Below are positions 1-9,039 of a stretch of 64,000 bases of DNA, piece after piece; the stretch's first letter is position 1, and every line of letters begins with the position of its first letter. This stretch comes from Niabella agricola (GTDB lineage: Bacteria > Bacteroidota > Bacteroidia > Chitinophagales > Chitinophagaceae): contig NZ_JAJHIZ010000003.1 of the NCBI RefSeq assembly GCF_021538615.1, positions 2,790,001-2,854,000 on the forward strand. Direction: 5' to 3'. Under the pieces are notes generated by a model. It had not been told where the DNA came from. It saw nothing but the letters and a program-made list of their open reading frames with translations, and made no database searches. The translations under genes were made by a program, and so were the position numbers.

Positions 1-167
1 TCATTTTCATTTAATGCCTGTTCTAAATGAAACCGGTCGTCTCTCCACTGCGTCTTTATTTCAGTCAGAATGTCGTTAACGGCATTGATGTCGTCACCCA
101 GTAAATCTCTCAGGTAATCCAGATTGTTATATTGGGGCTCAATATTATTTAGAAGGGGCTCAGTCAT
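1..167 (-). CDS. Hpt-like phosphotransfer protein, N-terminal part (cut by window edge)
   Basis: The frame opens with ATG at 167 and stays open for 55 codons to the window edge. The visible part begins MTEPLLNNIEP and continues with LDYLRDLLGDD and an amphipathic helix. This resembles the first helices of Hpt histidine-phosphotransfer domains, where a 'Y-L-x-x-L-x-G-D' stretch precedes the phospho-accepting His helix. That His would lie beyond the edge, so the assignment rests on the N-terminal pattern only. The gene follows a LytTR response regulator on the same strand, 110 bp upstream, which fits a phosphorelay neighbour. Confidence 0.5.
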   Translation of the reverse strand, partial: MTEPLLNNIEPQYNNLDYLRDLLGDDINAVNDILTEIKTQWRDDRFHLEQALNEN

Positions 168-277
168 GGTCGCTAGCATTTTGTCAATCTATTAAAATGG
201 TTAAAAGCGTTTCTTTCAAAACGGCGCTTTCTGCAATCGCTGCGAATGCATTATTATTGCGGCAGGTATTGTTGTTT

Positions 278-991
278 TTATAAAAGGTGCAGCTTTGCCA
301 GCAATGCATCTTTATAACTTTCTGAAACGGGTATGGGCTGATTTTTTATATACACCAATCGGTTTTCTATATACTCCACCTTATCAATCGCAATCACATA
401 ACTCCGGTGCACCCGCACAAACTTATCCGGCGAAAATTTATCCTCAATGGTCTTAAGGCTTCCATGAACCATGTACATTTTATCCGGTAAATTAAACTGT
501 ACATAATCTCCCTTTGCCTCCATCCATAAAATATCATCCACATTGATTTTACGGATTACCTTGTTTTCCTTTATAAACAAATGCTTGGGCGTAATGGCAT
601 CGGATTGCTGCGATTGCTTAAACCGGATCAGCTCCTGAACTTTGTCAATAGCGGCCAGGACCCGGGTTAGTGTAAAGGGCTTTACCAGGTAATCCATTAC
701 ATTCAATTCAAAAGCTTCTACCGCGTATTGTTCTTTTGCTGTTGTTAAAATCGTATGCGGGCGGTTCGGCAATAACTTTAACAAGTCGAGGCCACTCATT
801 TCCGGCATTTCAACATCCAAAAACAAAATATCTACATGATTGGCCTCTAAAAAACTTTTGGCCTCCAATGCGCTTTCACATTCCCCTATAACGTTAATAT
901 TACTTACATTAAGAAGAATTTTTTTTAAAATAACCCGCGCTACTTTGTTATCGTCAACCAATAAGCATATAAGAGGGCCGTTCGCGTTCAT
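278..991 (-). CDS. LytTR-family response regulator
   Basis: A 237-residue two-domain regulator. The N-terminal receiver domain (about 8-125) has the acidic pair D13/D14, the phospho-acceptor D59 in FLDVEMPEMSG, and a conserved Lys in DYLVKPF. The C-terminal LytTR DNA-binding domain (about 136-235) shows the family pattern VDDILWMEAKGDY followed by VRVHRSYVIAIDKV. Proteins of this class bind DNA as dimers and are normally controlled by a LytS-type kinase. No kinase is visible beside it, but the next gene downstream looks like an Hpt protein. The target genes cannot be told from the sequence. Confidence 0.93.
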   Translation of the reverse strand: MNANGPLICLLVDDNKVARVILKKILLNVSNINVIGECESALEAKSFLEANHVDILFLDVEMPEMSGLDLLKLLPNRPHTILTTAKEQYAVEAFELNVMDYLVKPFTLTRVLAAIDKVQELIRFKQSQQSDAITPKHLFIKENKVIRKINVDDILWMEAKGDYVQFNLPDKMYMVHGSLKTIEDKFSPDKFVRVHRSYVIAIDKVEYIENRLVYIKNQPIPVSESYKDALLAKLHLL

Positions 992-1094
992 TTATATCGT
1001 CTAAGGTTGCCTAAAATTACGGAAAACTTATCATTTGCAAAAATCGATCGGCCATTAAATTAAAAAAACCCCACATATAACGTTGTTTTACTCC

Positions 1095-1124
1095 AAAAAA
1101 AAGGCCGCCCTTACGGACAGCCCT
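1095..1124 (-). terminator. Intrinsic terminator after atpA
   Basis: Read on the minus strand, 22 bp after the atpA stop, the sequence forms a stem of GGCTGTCC with GGGCGGCC (two G-U pairs) around a short loop. A run of eight T follows. Confidence 0.75.
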
Positions 1125-1145
1125 TAAAAAATCAAGTTATACTGC

Positions 1146-2726
1146 TTATTTCTTGAACTGAGGGATAAGGCCGTTTGCCAGTTCCACCATTTGTTTTAAT
1201 CCTTCTTCAGGCAGATTTCCTTTTTTAAACTCGGCCAGTACCTGGGGATATTTATTTTCCATTTCCAACAGGAACAGTTCTTCAAACTCCTTCACTTTAT
1301 TTACCGGTACATCTTTGATCAGACCGTTGGTACCCAGGTAAATAATCGCTACCTGTTTTTCTACAGAATACGGAGAATATTGCGGCTGTTTCAGGATTTC
1401 TACGTTCCGGGCGCCCTTATCAATTACGTTCTTGGTTGCCGCATCCAGGTCGCCCCCGAATTTTGAGAAGGCTTCCAGCTCGCGGTAAAGCGCCTGATCC
1501 AGTTTCAGGGTACCGGCTACTTTTTTCATGGATTTGATCTGCGCGTTACCACCCACACGGCTTACGGAGATACCCACGTTGATGGCCGGGCGGATACCGG
1601 AAAGGAACAATGAAGATTCCAGGAAGATCTGGCCGTCGGTAATGGAGATCACGTTTGTAGGGATATAGGCTGATACGTCACCCGCCTGTGTTTCGATGAT
1701 CGGGAGCGCTGTTAAAGAACCACCGCCTTTCACCAGGTGCTTGATCGAATCCGGCAGATCGTTCATGTCTTTTACGATCTCGTCGTTGTTGATCACTTTT
1801 GCAGCTCTTTCCAGCAAACGGCTATGCAGGTAGAATACATCACCAGGGTATGCTTCACGGCCCGGAGGACGACGCAGCAGCAGGGAAACCTCGCGGTAAG
1901 CCACCGCCTGTTTAGACAGGTCATCATAAATGATCAGCGCCGGGCGGCCGGTATCGCGGAAATACTCACCGATGGCAGCACCCGCAAACGGAGCGTAGAA
2001 CTGCAACGGAGCCGGATCGGAGGCAGATGCAGCAACGATGGTGGTATATTCCATCGCACCGTTATCTTCCAGGGTTTTCATCACACCAGCAATGGTAGAT
2101 GCTTTCTGTCCGATGGCAACATAAATACAATATACAGGCTTGCCTGCTTTAAAAAATTCTTTCTGGTTGATGATGGTGTCGATCGCGATCGCTGTTTTAC
2201 CGGTCTGACGGTCACCAATGATCAGCTCCCGCTGGCCACGGCCGATGGGAATCATCGCATCGATGGCTTTGATACCAGTTTGCAGCGGTTCTTTTACCGG
2301 CTCCCGGAAAATAACCCCCGGAGCTTTACGCTCTAACGGCATTTCATACAGCTCGCCGGAGATGGGGCCTTTACCATCGATCGGCTGACCCAGCGTATTT
2401 ACCACACGGCCGGTCATGCCTTCGCCCACTTTGATAGAAGCGATCTGGTTGGTACGGCGTACCTTGGAGCCCTCTTTAATATCCTTGCCTTCTCCCATCA
2501 ATACCACACCCACGTTGTCTTCTTCCAGGTTCAGCGCAATTGCACGTACACCGTCTTCAAACTCAACAAGTTCACCATACCTTACATTTCCAAGGCCATA
2601 AACGCGGGCGATACCATCACCCACTTGTAATACGGTACCAATTTCCTCTAAATCTGCCTGGGCATTAAAATTGCTCAGCTGCTCCCGAAGGATGGCACTT
2701 ATTTCGTCTGGTTTTATTTCCGGCAT
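1146..2726 (-). CDS. atpA: F1Fo ATP synthase subunit alpha
   Basis: 526 residues, the usual length for bacterial AtpA. It forms the non-catalytic nucleotide-binding subunit of the F1 head. The N-terminal beta-barrel (to about 95) is followed by the nucleotide-binding domain with the Walker A motif GDRQTGKT at 171-178, the [16 protein letters not shown] stretch, and the conserved SRVGGNAQ segment before the C-terminal helical bundle. ATG at 2726 gives the normal N-terminus [10 protein letters not shown]. Oddly, no other ATP synthase gene adjoins it: atpH is not upstream and atpG is not downstream, although these usually flank atpA. It has its own promoter and terminator, so it appears to be a single-gene unit. 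Confidence 0.98.
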   Translation of the reverse strand: MPEIKPDEISAILREQLSNFNAQADLEEIGTVLQVGDGIARVYGLGNVRYGELVEFEDGVRAIALNLEEDNVGVVLMGEGKDIKEGSKVRRTNQIASIKVGEGMTGRVVNTLGQPIDGKGPISGELYEMPLERKAPGVIFREPVKEPLQTGIKAIDAMIPIGRGQRELIIGDRQTGKTAIAIDTIINQKEFFKAGKPVYCIYVAIGQKASTIAGVMKTLEDNGAMEYTTIVAASASDPAPLQFYAPFAGAAIGEYFRDTGRPALIIYDDLSKQAVAYREVSLLLRRPPGREAYPGDVFYLHSRLLERAAKVINNDEIVKDMNDLPDSIKHLVKGGGSLTALPIIETQAGDVSAYIPTNVISITDGQIFLESSLFLSGIRPAINVGISVSRVGGNAQIKSMKKVAGTLKLDQALYRELEAFSKFGGDLDAATKNVIDKGARNVEILKQPQYSPYSVEKQVAIIYLGTNGLIKDVPVNKVKEFEELFLLEMENKYPQVLAEFKKGNLPEEGLKQMVELANGLIPQFKK

Positions 2727-2786
2727 AAATAATGATATTTAATACGTTTTGTATTGAAACAGGGCCTAACGCCCGTTTTCAGGCTG

Positions 2787-2820
2787 CAAAAGTAGTGTAT
2801 TACCAGATTCCCAACAAAAA
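2787..2820 (-). promoter_or_regulatory. Bacteroidota-type promoter for atpA
   Basis: On the minus strand a TTG element lies near 2812-2817, and TACTTTTG, matching TAnnTTTG, lies at 2787-2794 with a spacer of 17-20 bp. This places a transcription start about 50-55 nt before the atpA ATG. The leader contains a small GGGC/GCCC hairpin. Confidence 0.6.
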
Positions 2821-2991
2821 ATAAGGAAGTGAAAATTTTGTTCTCCTGTTGGATTGTTGGGAATTCAGGGAGCCGGTTACATATGGGCAGGATCCCCATT
2901 ACCGGAAGATTCAAATCTTGTTGCTGATGGGTCTGCGGACAGGATCATCCCTTACCTGGTTTTCGAGTGGTAGCCCCTGTGGGCGCTATTA

Positions 2992-3468
2992 TCAGATTAC
3001 CAGCACTCCGCTCGCCTCAAACCGTACCTGTTTTTCGGGTTTTGTGATCGCATCGATCTCCGCCTGTGGCCTTTTGGCGTCTTCTGCATAGTGTTTCAGC
3101 TCGTTCACCGAAACCAGTTTCTGGCGCGCCACTCCATCCAGCACCACTGTTTTCCCGGCGATAGCCGTTGGCACAAAAAAACCGTAGTCCTTGAATTTAA
3201 CCTGCATTTTCGTTTTATCCGTCAGTTCCATGGTTAGCCAGCATCCTTTTTTTGCACAAACCGCCAGCACAGTTCCCTTTATTTTGGCCCTTACCGCCTC
3301 CTCTTTTGAAGAAGAAAGCTTACCAGCCAGCTCCTCCAGGGAAAGGGCGCCTTTCGCGGTTATTTTTTCACCATAGGCATCTCCTTTTTTAGCCGCCCCG
3401 GCCGGAGGCTGTGCATATAATAAAATACCAGCCATCAGGGATGCCATCATTAACAGTACTTTTCTCAT
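2992..3468 (-). CDS. DUF4920 secreted protein
   Basis: 158 residues with an N-terminal signal peptide (MRKVLLMMASLMAGILLYA, cleavage near residue 19-20). The body matches the DUF4920 pattern: a 'GDAYGEKI' start, then KIKGTVLAVCAKKGCWL with the paired cysteines, and MQVKFKDYGFFVP. The family is widespread in Bacteroidota and has an OB-like fold. Its function is unknown, although the CxxxGCW cysteines are strongly conserved and suggest metal or redox binding. The gene is separated from atpA by 265 bp and probably has its own transcript. Confidence 0.85.
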   Translation of the reverse strand: MRKVLLMMASLMAGILLYAQPPAGAAKKGDAYGEKITAKGALSLEELAGKLSSSKEEAVRAKIKGTVLAVCAKKGCWLTMELTDKTKMQVKFKDYGFFVPTAIAGKTVVLDGVARQKLVSVNELKHYAEDAKRPQAEIDAITKPEKQVRFEASGVLVI

Positions 3469-3508
3469 AATTTAATGCAATTGCGGTTTATCAATAATAA
3501 ATTAAAGC

Positions 3509-3739
3509 TTAAAGGCAATGATCAATTTTTTTTGCCAGTTTATGATCTTTTTCGGTAACCACATCCCCGGCATCATGGGTCGAAAGCCAGATCTCCACAG
3601 TATTGTAGGTATTGGTCCAGGTGGGATGATGGTCCATTTTTTCAGCGGCCAGCGCCACCCGGGCCATAAAACCGAAGGCCTCGTTAAAATCCTTGAAAGC
3701 GAACTTCCGGTAGAGTTTATTATCGTTTTCTGTCCACAT
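3509..3739 (-). CDS. 4a-hydroxytetrahydrobiopterin dehydratase (pterin carbinolamine dehydratase)
   Basis: 76 residues, slightly shorter than most members. The enzyme dehydrates 4a-hydroxy-tetrahydropterin during recycling of the pterin cofactor used by aromatic amino acid hydroxylases. The active-site signature is clear: KMDHHPTW (H37, H38, W41), then Y45-N-x-V-x-I and STHDAG (H55, D56). The final [11 protein letters not shown] helix also fits. No aromatic amino acid hydroxylase is in the window. The gene starts 10 bp after the stop of the IPExxxVDY gene and the two probably share a transcript. Confidence 0.9.
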   Translation of the reverse strand: MWTENDNKLYRKFAFKDFNEAFGFMARVALAAEKMDHHPTWTNTYNTVEIWLSTHDAGDVVTEKDHKLAKKIDHCL

Positions 3740-3749
3740 AACACTGGTT

Positions 3750-4193
3750 TTAAAAGATCAGATAATCCTTATTCTTTATTTTTTCGTTGGTGAGCTCGGT
3801 AATCAACTGCACCCCTGGAATTTCCCGCAGCCAGGCTTTTACCTGCTCCAGGTATTCATCGGTCACTGTGTCATTTTTCATCAGCCACAGGAAATCGAGG
3901 TGTTTAAATTCCGGCAGCAAAAACTCCCCGTCATACAGGTTATTATATAAATAATGGCACAGCGAGCTATTGGGGTCCCGGTATTCGTACACGGAAAAAA
4001 AATAAAGCCTTCTCTTCCGTTTTAACTTGATCTCGATATCATGGTTGATCCGGAAATCCAGCTCCAGCAAATTATTCAGGTTCCAGCAAAATTTATAGTC
4101 CTTAACCGTGGTTACAATACCCAGGAGCTTTGTGTCTTCAAAGAACTCCTCGGTGATCTGCTCGGTATTTAAAGATAATTTTACAGTGGCCAT
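3750..4193 (-). CDS. IPExxxVDY family protein
   Basis: 147 residues from the ATG at 4193. An upstream in-frame extension is possible, but MATVKLSLN is the natural start. This is a small Bacteroidota family without known function. The N-terminal helix, the [18 protein letters not shown] core and the [11 protein letters not shown] segment fit it. The family's C-terminal I-P-E...V-D-Y end appears here in degenerate form as [12 protein letters not shown]. No membrane segment or signal is seen. It is the first gene of a probable two-gene unit with the pterin dehydratase. Confidence 0.75.
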   Translation of the reverse strand: MATVKLSLNTEQITEEFFEDTKLLGIVTTVKDYKFCWNLNNLLELDFRINHDIEIKLKRKRRLYFFSVYEYRDPNSSLCHYLYNNLYDGEFLLPEFKHLDFLWLMKNDTVTDEYLEQVKAWLREIPGVQLITELTNEKIKNKDYLIF

Positions 4194-4350
4194 GAATAAA
4201 ACAGATTTCCGGGAAGCATGTGCGCTCCCGGAATGATGCTGTAAAGGTAGCAAATAATGCGCCGGAGCCGCGCCCGCACGGCTGCATTTTATTTTTTACG
4301 CCATGGTGGGAAATCACCGTCACTCATAGCCCGTTTTACACGGCTCACCC

Positions 4351-4905
4351 TTATTTGCGTCCCCGGCCGTAACAAAGCTGCAGCACACCCTTTTCCAATT
4401 GCTGCACCTGTAGCAGATCCAAGCTGGTATGTATGCCGGCAAACAGTCGGCCGGCTCCCGTACCCATAATATGTGGCTGCACCAGCAGTTTCCATTCATC
4501 TACAAGACCGGAAGCCACCAGCGTTTTTACAAGTGTGGCACTGCCCTGTACCAAAACCGGACCTCCTTCCTGGTTCCGGAGCTCGGTAACCGCCTTAACC
4601 GGATCCTCCTTAATAACAGTGGTGTGCTCCCAGGGCGCTTCGGTTAAGGTGGCGGAAACCACATACTTTTTTGAAGTATTGAGCTTTTCGGCAACGCCCA
4701 TTTCATTGTTCTTCATTGCGCTCCAGTAAGGATAAAGCATCTGGTAAGTTACACGTCCATACAACATGATTTCGCTGTTATGGATGGTTTCCCGGATGGC
4801 ATTCGCCCTGCTGTCGCTGTGATAAGGATTGAACCATTCGGCCATGGTGGCGGCGTCGGTGATGCCGTCCAACGACATCCATTCGGTTACAATTATTTTT
4901 CTCAT
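4351..4905 (-). CDS. Dihydrofolate reductase family protein (RibD C-terminal-like)
   Basis: 184 residues. The N-terminus MRKIIVTEWMSLDGI is the typical start of this family. Further matches are EIMLYGRVTYQML (NADPH-binding loop), KKYVVSATL and GGPVLVQGSATLVKTL, with a C-terminal strand region around LVQPHIMGTG. Members are related to the deaminase-reductase RibD and to DHFR but usually act on unknown substrates. It is separated by about 70 bp from the AraC regulator upstream on the same strand, so that regulator may control it. Confidence 0.87.
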   Translation of the reverse strand: MRKIIVTEWMSLDGITDAATMAEWFNPYHSDSRANAIRETIHNSEIMLYGRVTYQMLYPYWSAMKNNEMGVAEKLNTSKKYVVSATLTEAPWEHTTVIKEDPVKAVTELRNQEGGPVLVQGSATLVKTLVASGLVDEWKLLVQPHIMGTGAGRLFAGIHTSLDLLQVQQLEKGVLQLCYGRGRK

Positions 4906-4974
4906 TGTGATAAAAATTTATACCGCAAAAATGCGTCGCCGGGCGCACGGAAAAATAGAACGGAACCGACAAAA

Positions 4975-5760
4975 TCAGAATTCAGGGTTATAGGGCGCGC
5001 GCTTTGCCAGGTATTCATTGGGGGTTAGCCCGGTAAACTCTTTAAATACTCTGATAAAATGGCTTTGATCGGCAAACCCGCTGTCGTAGGCGATATCTGT
5101 AAGCTTCAGCACTTTTTTTTGGTTGACCTGCTGAAAGGCGAACTGGAACTGGCAGATGCGCCGGTAAAGATTGGGAGCAATCCCAATTTGGCTTTCAAAT
5201 AGCCGCTGGAAGCTTCTTTCCGTTGTGTGCAGCTCTTTTTGCAGTTCGGTCAATGTATACAGGCCATTACTTTTGCGTAACCGGCTGGTTGCAAAAACAA
5301 TTTTTTCATCGATTTTGGTTTTTTGCCCGGCCAGCTTTAAAATATACATGTCAATCAGTTCCAGCCGTTTGGCAAGCGGGGTGGTATTCAGCAGTTGCGC
5401 TTCCAAGCTGATATCCCTGGCCTGTTTTAACAACATTAGATCAAGATCGCTCCCGGTAATTTCCCGGGGATTGATACCAAAAAGCGGGTTCAGCGCATGC
5501 GGGTAAAAAAAATAGGCGATAAAGACAAAGGGATCTTTAAATTTCAATTCACCAGGTTGTATGGTTTGTCCGTAAAGAGAAAGATGGCCGGTTGTTTGCC
5601 CGGCTTTGATGGCTGGTGCTGTCTGGAAAACAAGGGTCGGACAGCCATTGGCAAAAAGGGGAATCACAAACTCGTGAAGGCTGTTGAAATCTTCGACAAC
5701 CAGGATACCACTTACATACTCCGCGATCGACAAAGGCGGTATAAAAAAAGCGGTTTTCAT
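4975..5760 (-). CDS. AraC-family transcriptional regulator
   Basis: 261 residues from ATG at 5760; an in-frame TTG lies one codon earlier. The first 150 residues form a cupin-like sensor region, and the last 100 hold the double helix-turn-helix. TERSFQRLFESQIGIAPN is the first recognition helix region, and DIAYDSGFADQSHFIRVFKEFTGLTPNEYL is the second and most conserved. The probable target is the downstream reductase-like gene. No ligand can be inferred. Confidence 0.92.
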   Translation of the reverse strand: MKTAFFIPPLSIAEYVSGILVVEDFNSLHEFVIPLFANGCPTLVFQTAPAIKAGQTTGHLSLYGQTIQPGELKFKDPFVFIAYFFYPHALNPLFGINPREITGSDLDLMLLKQARDISLEAQLLNTTPLAKRLELIDMYILKLAGQKTKIDEKIVFATSRLRKSNGLYTLTELQKELHTTERSFQRLFESQIGIAPNLYRRICQFQFAFQQVNQKKVLKLTDIAYDSGFADQSHFIRVFKEFTGLTPNEYLAKRAPYNPEF

Positions 5761-5915
5761 CAACCAAATATAAAACAGTTGGATTGTAAATGCATCCTGC
5801 GGAATATGTTTTAAGCGCCGCTGATGCGCTGATTGCTTGGGTTATTATGGATGTATGCCGGCCAGCTCACCTTTATGCCGGCCACCCGTCAAGGTGCATA
5901 AAACCCGGCAACCGC

Positions 5916-6674
5916 CTACCAGGCGTTTTTTTCGTTAAACACCGGCATGCGCTCGGCCCAGTTTAATCCGGCGGGAAGTTCCATATCTGAAAACTCAATA
6001 TGAATGACCCGCCGCCGACGGCTGTTCAACGTACGCCCGGAGCTATGCAGCAATAGTGGTTTCATAATCATGATGCCACCCTGCGGAACACAACAAGAGC
6101 GTTCGGTTTCTACAGACCAGTCAATCTGTTCCCGCCGGCAAATGCCTTTGCGGTGCGATCCTGGTATTACCCTTAAGGCACCGTTTGTTTCGTCAGTATC
6201 ATCAAGATGTATCCGTACGGTAAAAATACGCTCCAGGAAAACAGATGGCGGCTGTACCGCAAACTGCTCCGGTTTAACTGTCCACGGACCAAAACCAGGT
6301 ATTGACGCTTTGCAATCAACAGCAACAGTGAGATCCTGGTGGTAACTTACATACCAGTTAGACGCCGCGGGTTTATCAAAGTAGATGCTTTTTACTACAA
6401 AAAAGCCGTTCCCTGAAAGCCGGTTGATCAGTTCCTTTAACCGGTTATTAAAAATCAGCTCCCGGGTTTCCGGAACCTCCGTCAGGAACCGGCGGATGGC
6501 AAAGAGGTCAGCCGACCGTCTAAAAGTAGCAGCAGCCCGATCCGCCTGTCCGACCTTTTCGATGATCGCGGTTATTTCTTCCGGGGTATAAATACCTGCA
6601 ACAACGGTAAACCCGTTTGCGTCAAGCTCCGGTTGCAACGCTGATAATGGTTCTATTTCTGATCGCATGGTCAT
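5916..6674 (-). CDS. Phytanoyl-CoA dioxygenase family protein
   Basis: 252 residues; a member of the Fe(II)/2-oxoglutarate-dependent oxygenases. The double-stranded beta-helix is visible with the iron ligands H112 and D114 in SYHQDLTV and H210 in LLLHSSGRT. The segment IHLDDTDETNGALRVIPGSH is the standard PhyH signature, and RRRVIHIEF supplies the 2-oxoglutarate-binding Arg. The substrate is unknown. It stands alone, 155 bp upstream of the AraC gene and divergent from the peptidase gene. Confidence 0.9.
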   Translation of the reverse strand: MTMRSEIEPLSALQPELDANGFTVVAGIYTPEEITAIIEKVGQADRAAATFRRSADLFAIRRFLTEVPETRELIFNNRLKELINRLSGNGFFVVKSIYFDKPAASNWYVSYHQDLTVAVDCKASIPGFGPWTVKPEQFAVQPPSVFLERIFTVRIHLDDTDETNGALRVIPGSHRKGICRREQIDWSVETERSCCVPQGGIMIMKPLLLHSSGRTLNSRRRRVIHIEFSDMELPAGLNWAERMPVFNEKNAW

Positions 6675-6905
6675 TTACCCCCTTCACTGATTTTCGCGAA
6701 AAATTTAATTGTCGGTCCGTAGTGTCATTATCAAATATAAATACTTATTCCTTCTCACTGCTCCTGCTATAACAGCGCAGCAGAATACGGACATATGCCC
6801 GGTGTCGCGTCCCTGATACTGTGCAAAATACCGGTATGATTTCCTGATCTTCGCATGAATTGACAAACCCTGCAGCTTTATGCGGGCTCCTTTAATAACA
6901 GGTTT

Positions 6906-7835
6906 ATGAACAACTATTTTTTGCTCCTTTTTCTGCTTATCTTTTCAACTGCAAATGCCCAGATATCTGAAAAAAAATTAAAAAAACACGTCCATTACCT
7001 GGCTGCTGATAAAATGAAAGGCCGCCAAACGGGAAGTGCGGAAGCCGAAACAGCTGCAACTTATATTGAAGCACAATTTAGAAAATATGGGCTCACTCCA
7101 TTAGGTACGAATGCATTCCGCCAGTCTTTTGAAGCGAAGGTTAAAAGAGTGGCGGTAACAGATAGTATCCGGAAAGCAGCCAATATTATCGGTTTTTTAA
7201 ATAACGATGCGCCCTATACCATTGTGGTGGGTGCGCATTATGACCATATCGGGTACGGTGAGCTGGGCAATAGCAAAGACTCCCTGAATATTGGAAAAAT
7301 ACATAACGGTGCAGACGATAATGCATCCGGTGTGGCCGGACTCCTGGAGCTTGCGAAATATTATGCAAAAAACGGGGTTAAAGAGCGTTTTAATCTTCTT
7401 TTCATTGCCTTCGGAGCGGAGGAGTTGGGGCTGCTGGGATCAAAGTATTTTGTAGAGCACCCGACCGTGGCTTTCAATACCATCCATTGGATGCTGAATA
7501 TGGATATGATCGGAAGGTATCATCCTAGTAACGGGGTGGCGGTAATAGGATACGGAACCAGCTCTTCTTTCCCTGAAATTTTTAAAGGCGTTACATCCGG
7601 TATAAAGTTTTATACAAGCAGGGACGGAAGTGGTGGTTCTGACCAGACCTCCTTTTACAAAAAGAACATACCGGTTCTGTTTTTTCATACCGGAGGGCAC
7701 CCGGACTATCATAAAACGGGCGATGATGCCGACAAAATAGACTTCAACGCTTTAAGAGTGATCCTGGAACTGGAGATCCGGGTTATTGACCGGTCCATGA
7801 ATGTGCCAAAAATGGATTTTACTCCCACCAATTAA
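6906..7835 (+). CDS. Secreted M28-family zinc peptidase
   Basis: 309 residues. An N-terminal signal peptide (about 1-19, ending STANAQ) sends it out of the cytoplasm. The metal ligands of the M28 family are clear: H111 in VVGAHYDHIG, bridging D137 in NGADDNASG, the EE pair at 172-173 in AEELGLLGS, an Asp in NMDMIGR, and a final His in HPDYHKTGDD. Family members are aminopeptidases or glutaminyl cyclases; this one has the aminopeptidase-like metal set. It stands alone. Confidence 0.93.
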   Translation: MNNYFLLLFLLIFSTANAQISEKKLKKHVHYLAADKMKGRQTGSAEAETAATYIEAQFRKYGLTPLGTNAFRQSFEAKVKRVAVTDSIRKAANIIGFLNNDAPYTIVVGAHYDHIGYGELGNSKDSLNIGKIHNGADDNASGVAGLLELAKYYAKNGVKERFNLLFIAFGAEELGLLGSKYFVEHPTVAFNTIHWMLNMDMIGRYHPSNGVAVIGYGTSSSFPEIFKGVTSGIKFYTSRDGSGGSDQTSFYKKNIPVLFFHTGGHPDYHKTGDDADKIDFNALRVILELEIRVIDRSMNVPKMDFTPTN

Positions 7836-7935
7836 AGCTCCCGATCATCCATAAAATTAGCGAGGGGAAACCGCCGGCCGTTGTTGTACATTGGTGTTTT
7901 ATTTATCCGGCCATCCGGATCTAAAAACAACCCAC

Positions 7936-8364
7936 ATGCCACAACCTGTTTCCCGCTATCATTTTACGGCCGATTGGGGCGGATCCCGTACGGGGTTTGC
8001 CGAAATATCCGGACTGAACATTGAAATAGAGCCGGTGCTCTTCCGCGAAGGCGCCAGCCCGGAAGACCAGATGCGTAAACTGCCCGGCCTGCGCAGCTAT
8101 TCCAATATTATTTTAAAAAGAAGCATTCTTAAAGGCGACAATGACTTTTTTGAATGGATCAATACTAAACAAATGAACCAGATCCAGCGAAGGGATATTA
8201 CCATTTCGCTGTTGAACGAAAATCATGAACCCATTGTTGTATGGCGTGTTAAGAGCGCTTTCCCGGTAAAATATACGGGACCGGTTCTTTCGGCCGGAGC
8301 CAACAGCGTGGCTATGGAATGCCTGGAATTAACCCATGAAGGATTAACGGTGGTGAAGACATAA
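7936..8364 (+). CDS. T4 gp19-like phage tail tube / contractile-injection tube protein
   Basis: 142 residues from ATG at 7936, chosen over an earlier in-frame start because PVSRYHFTADWGG is the usual N-terminus of the family. The gp19 pattern is visible: FAEISGLNIEIEPVLFREGASPEDQMRK, YSNIILKRSILKGDNDFFEW, a central 'RRDITISLLNENHEP' strand, and ANSVAMECLELTHEGL at the end. Such proteins form hexameric rings that stack as the inner tube of contractile tails. No sheath, baseplate, spike or ATPase gene is nearby, so it is an orphan here. Confidence 0.85.
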   Translation: MPQPVSRYHFTADWGGSRTGFAEISGLNIEIEPVLFREGASPEDQMRKLPGLRSYSNIILKRSILKGDNDFFEWINTKQMNQIQRRDITISLLNENHEPIVVWRVKSAFPVKYTGPVLSAGANSVAMECLELTHEGLTVVKT

Positions 8365-8365
8365 C

Positions 8366-8381
8366 CGGGCTTCTTAGCCCG
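8366..8381. terminator. Possible convergent hairpin
   Basis: CGGGCT-TCTT-AGCCCG is a perfect 6-bp stem with a 4-nt loop lying between two convergent genes. It lacks a T-run on either side, so termination is uncertain. Confidence 0.3.
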
Positions 8382-9015
8382 AGGGGTTTGCGCGGGTCAG
8401 CCAGCGACCCAGTCCTACAAATGCAGCGGAAACCAACAGGAATCCCCCTGTTAAAACGACACTGTTCCACAATGCCCGCGGATAGCCCAATGCGGTTACA
8501 TCAATAAAAGGATAGGGATAAAAGCCCGATTGCGACCCCCGTAAAAAGATACAGATGGCATATACAGCAGGATAGATCAGCCAACCTGGGATCTGCTTCC
8601 ATCGCAGTGCGGATTTGGATACCCCAGCGAACCAATACAGGATAAAGAGCAGGGGAACGCCCACATGTAGCAACTCATCCACCAGCCATTGCCACCCCTC
8701 CGGACTCCACAACCTACGTAATACCAGGTTATATACCAGGCCTACAATTGTTATATACACGGCAATCGCTGTTGCGGTTGCAGGTTGCATCAAAAACGCT
8801 TTCAGCCGGCCGGAAGGTTTTATCAGCAGCATGGAACCATAAACGGCAACAAGCACATTGGTAAGAATCGTATAATAACTAAAAAAACGCAGCAAGGTCT
8901 CCCCAACGGGGTTTTTTGTATACAGCAGCATCAGGTAAAGCTGAAGGATTATGGCAAACCAGGCAACAACGGTTATCGTAGCCACCAACCAGCGTGTTTT
9001 TATTTGATGCGCCAT
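8374..9015 (-). CDS. Pr6Pr family membrane protein
   Basis: 213 residues, strongly hydrophobic, with about six membrane segments (near 10-30, 42-62, 77-98, 115-135, 143-160 and 182-203). It matches the Pr6Pr family: QLYLMLLYT followed by LLRFFSYYTILTN in the N-terminal half, and ELLHVGVPLLFILYW in the middle. No function is established for the family. It ends nearly at the stop of the convergent tube gene and is followed upstream by the DUF4239-like gene, 24 bp away on the same strand. Confidence 0.85.
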   Translation of the reverse strand: MAHQIKTRWLVATITVVAWFAIILQLYLMLLYTKNPVGETLLRFFSYYTILTNVLVAVYGSMLLIKPSGRLKAFLMQPATATAIAVYITIVGLVYNLVLRRLWSPEGWQWLVDELLHVGVPLLFILYWFAGVSKSALRWKQIPGWLIYPAVYAICIFLRGSQSGFYPYPFIDVTALGYPRALWNSVVLTGGFLLVSAAFVGLGRWLTRANPSG

Positions 9016-9039
9016 GTTTTGATTTTATGATTCATCGGG

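Noticed and set aside
1737..2336. Long plus-strand open frame inside atpA
   Set aside because: It is an antisense by-product of codon use in a well-supported atpA gene.
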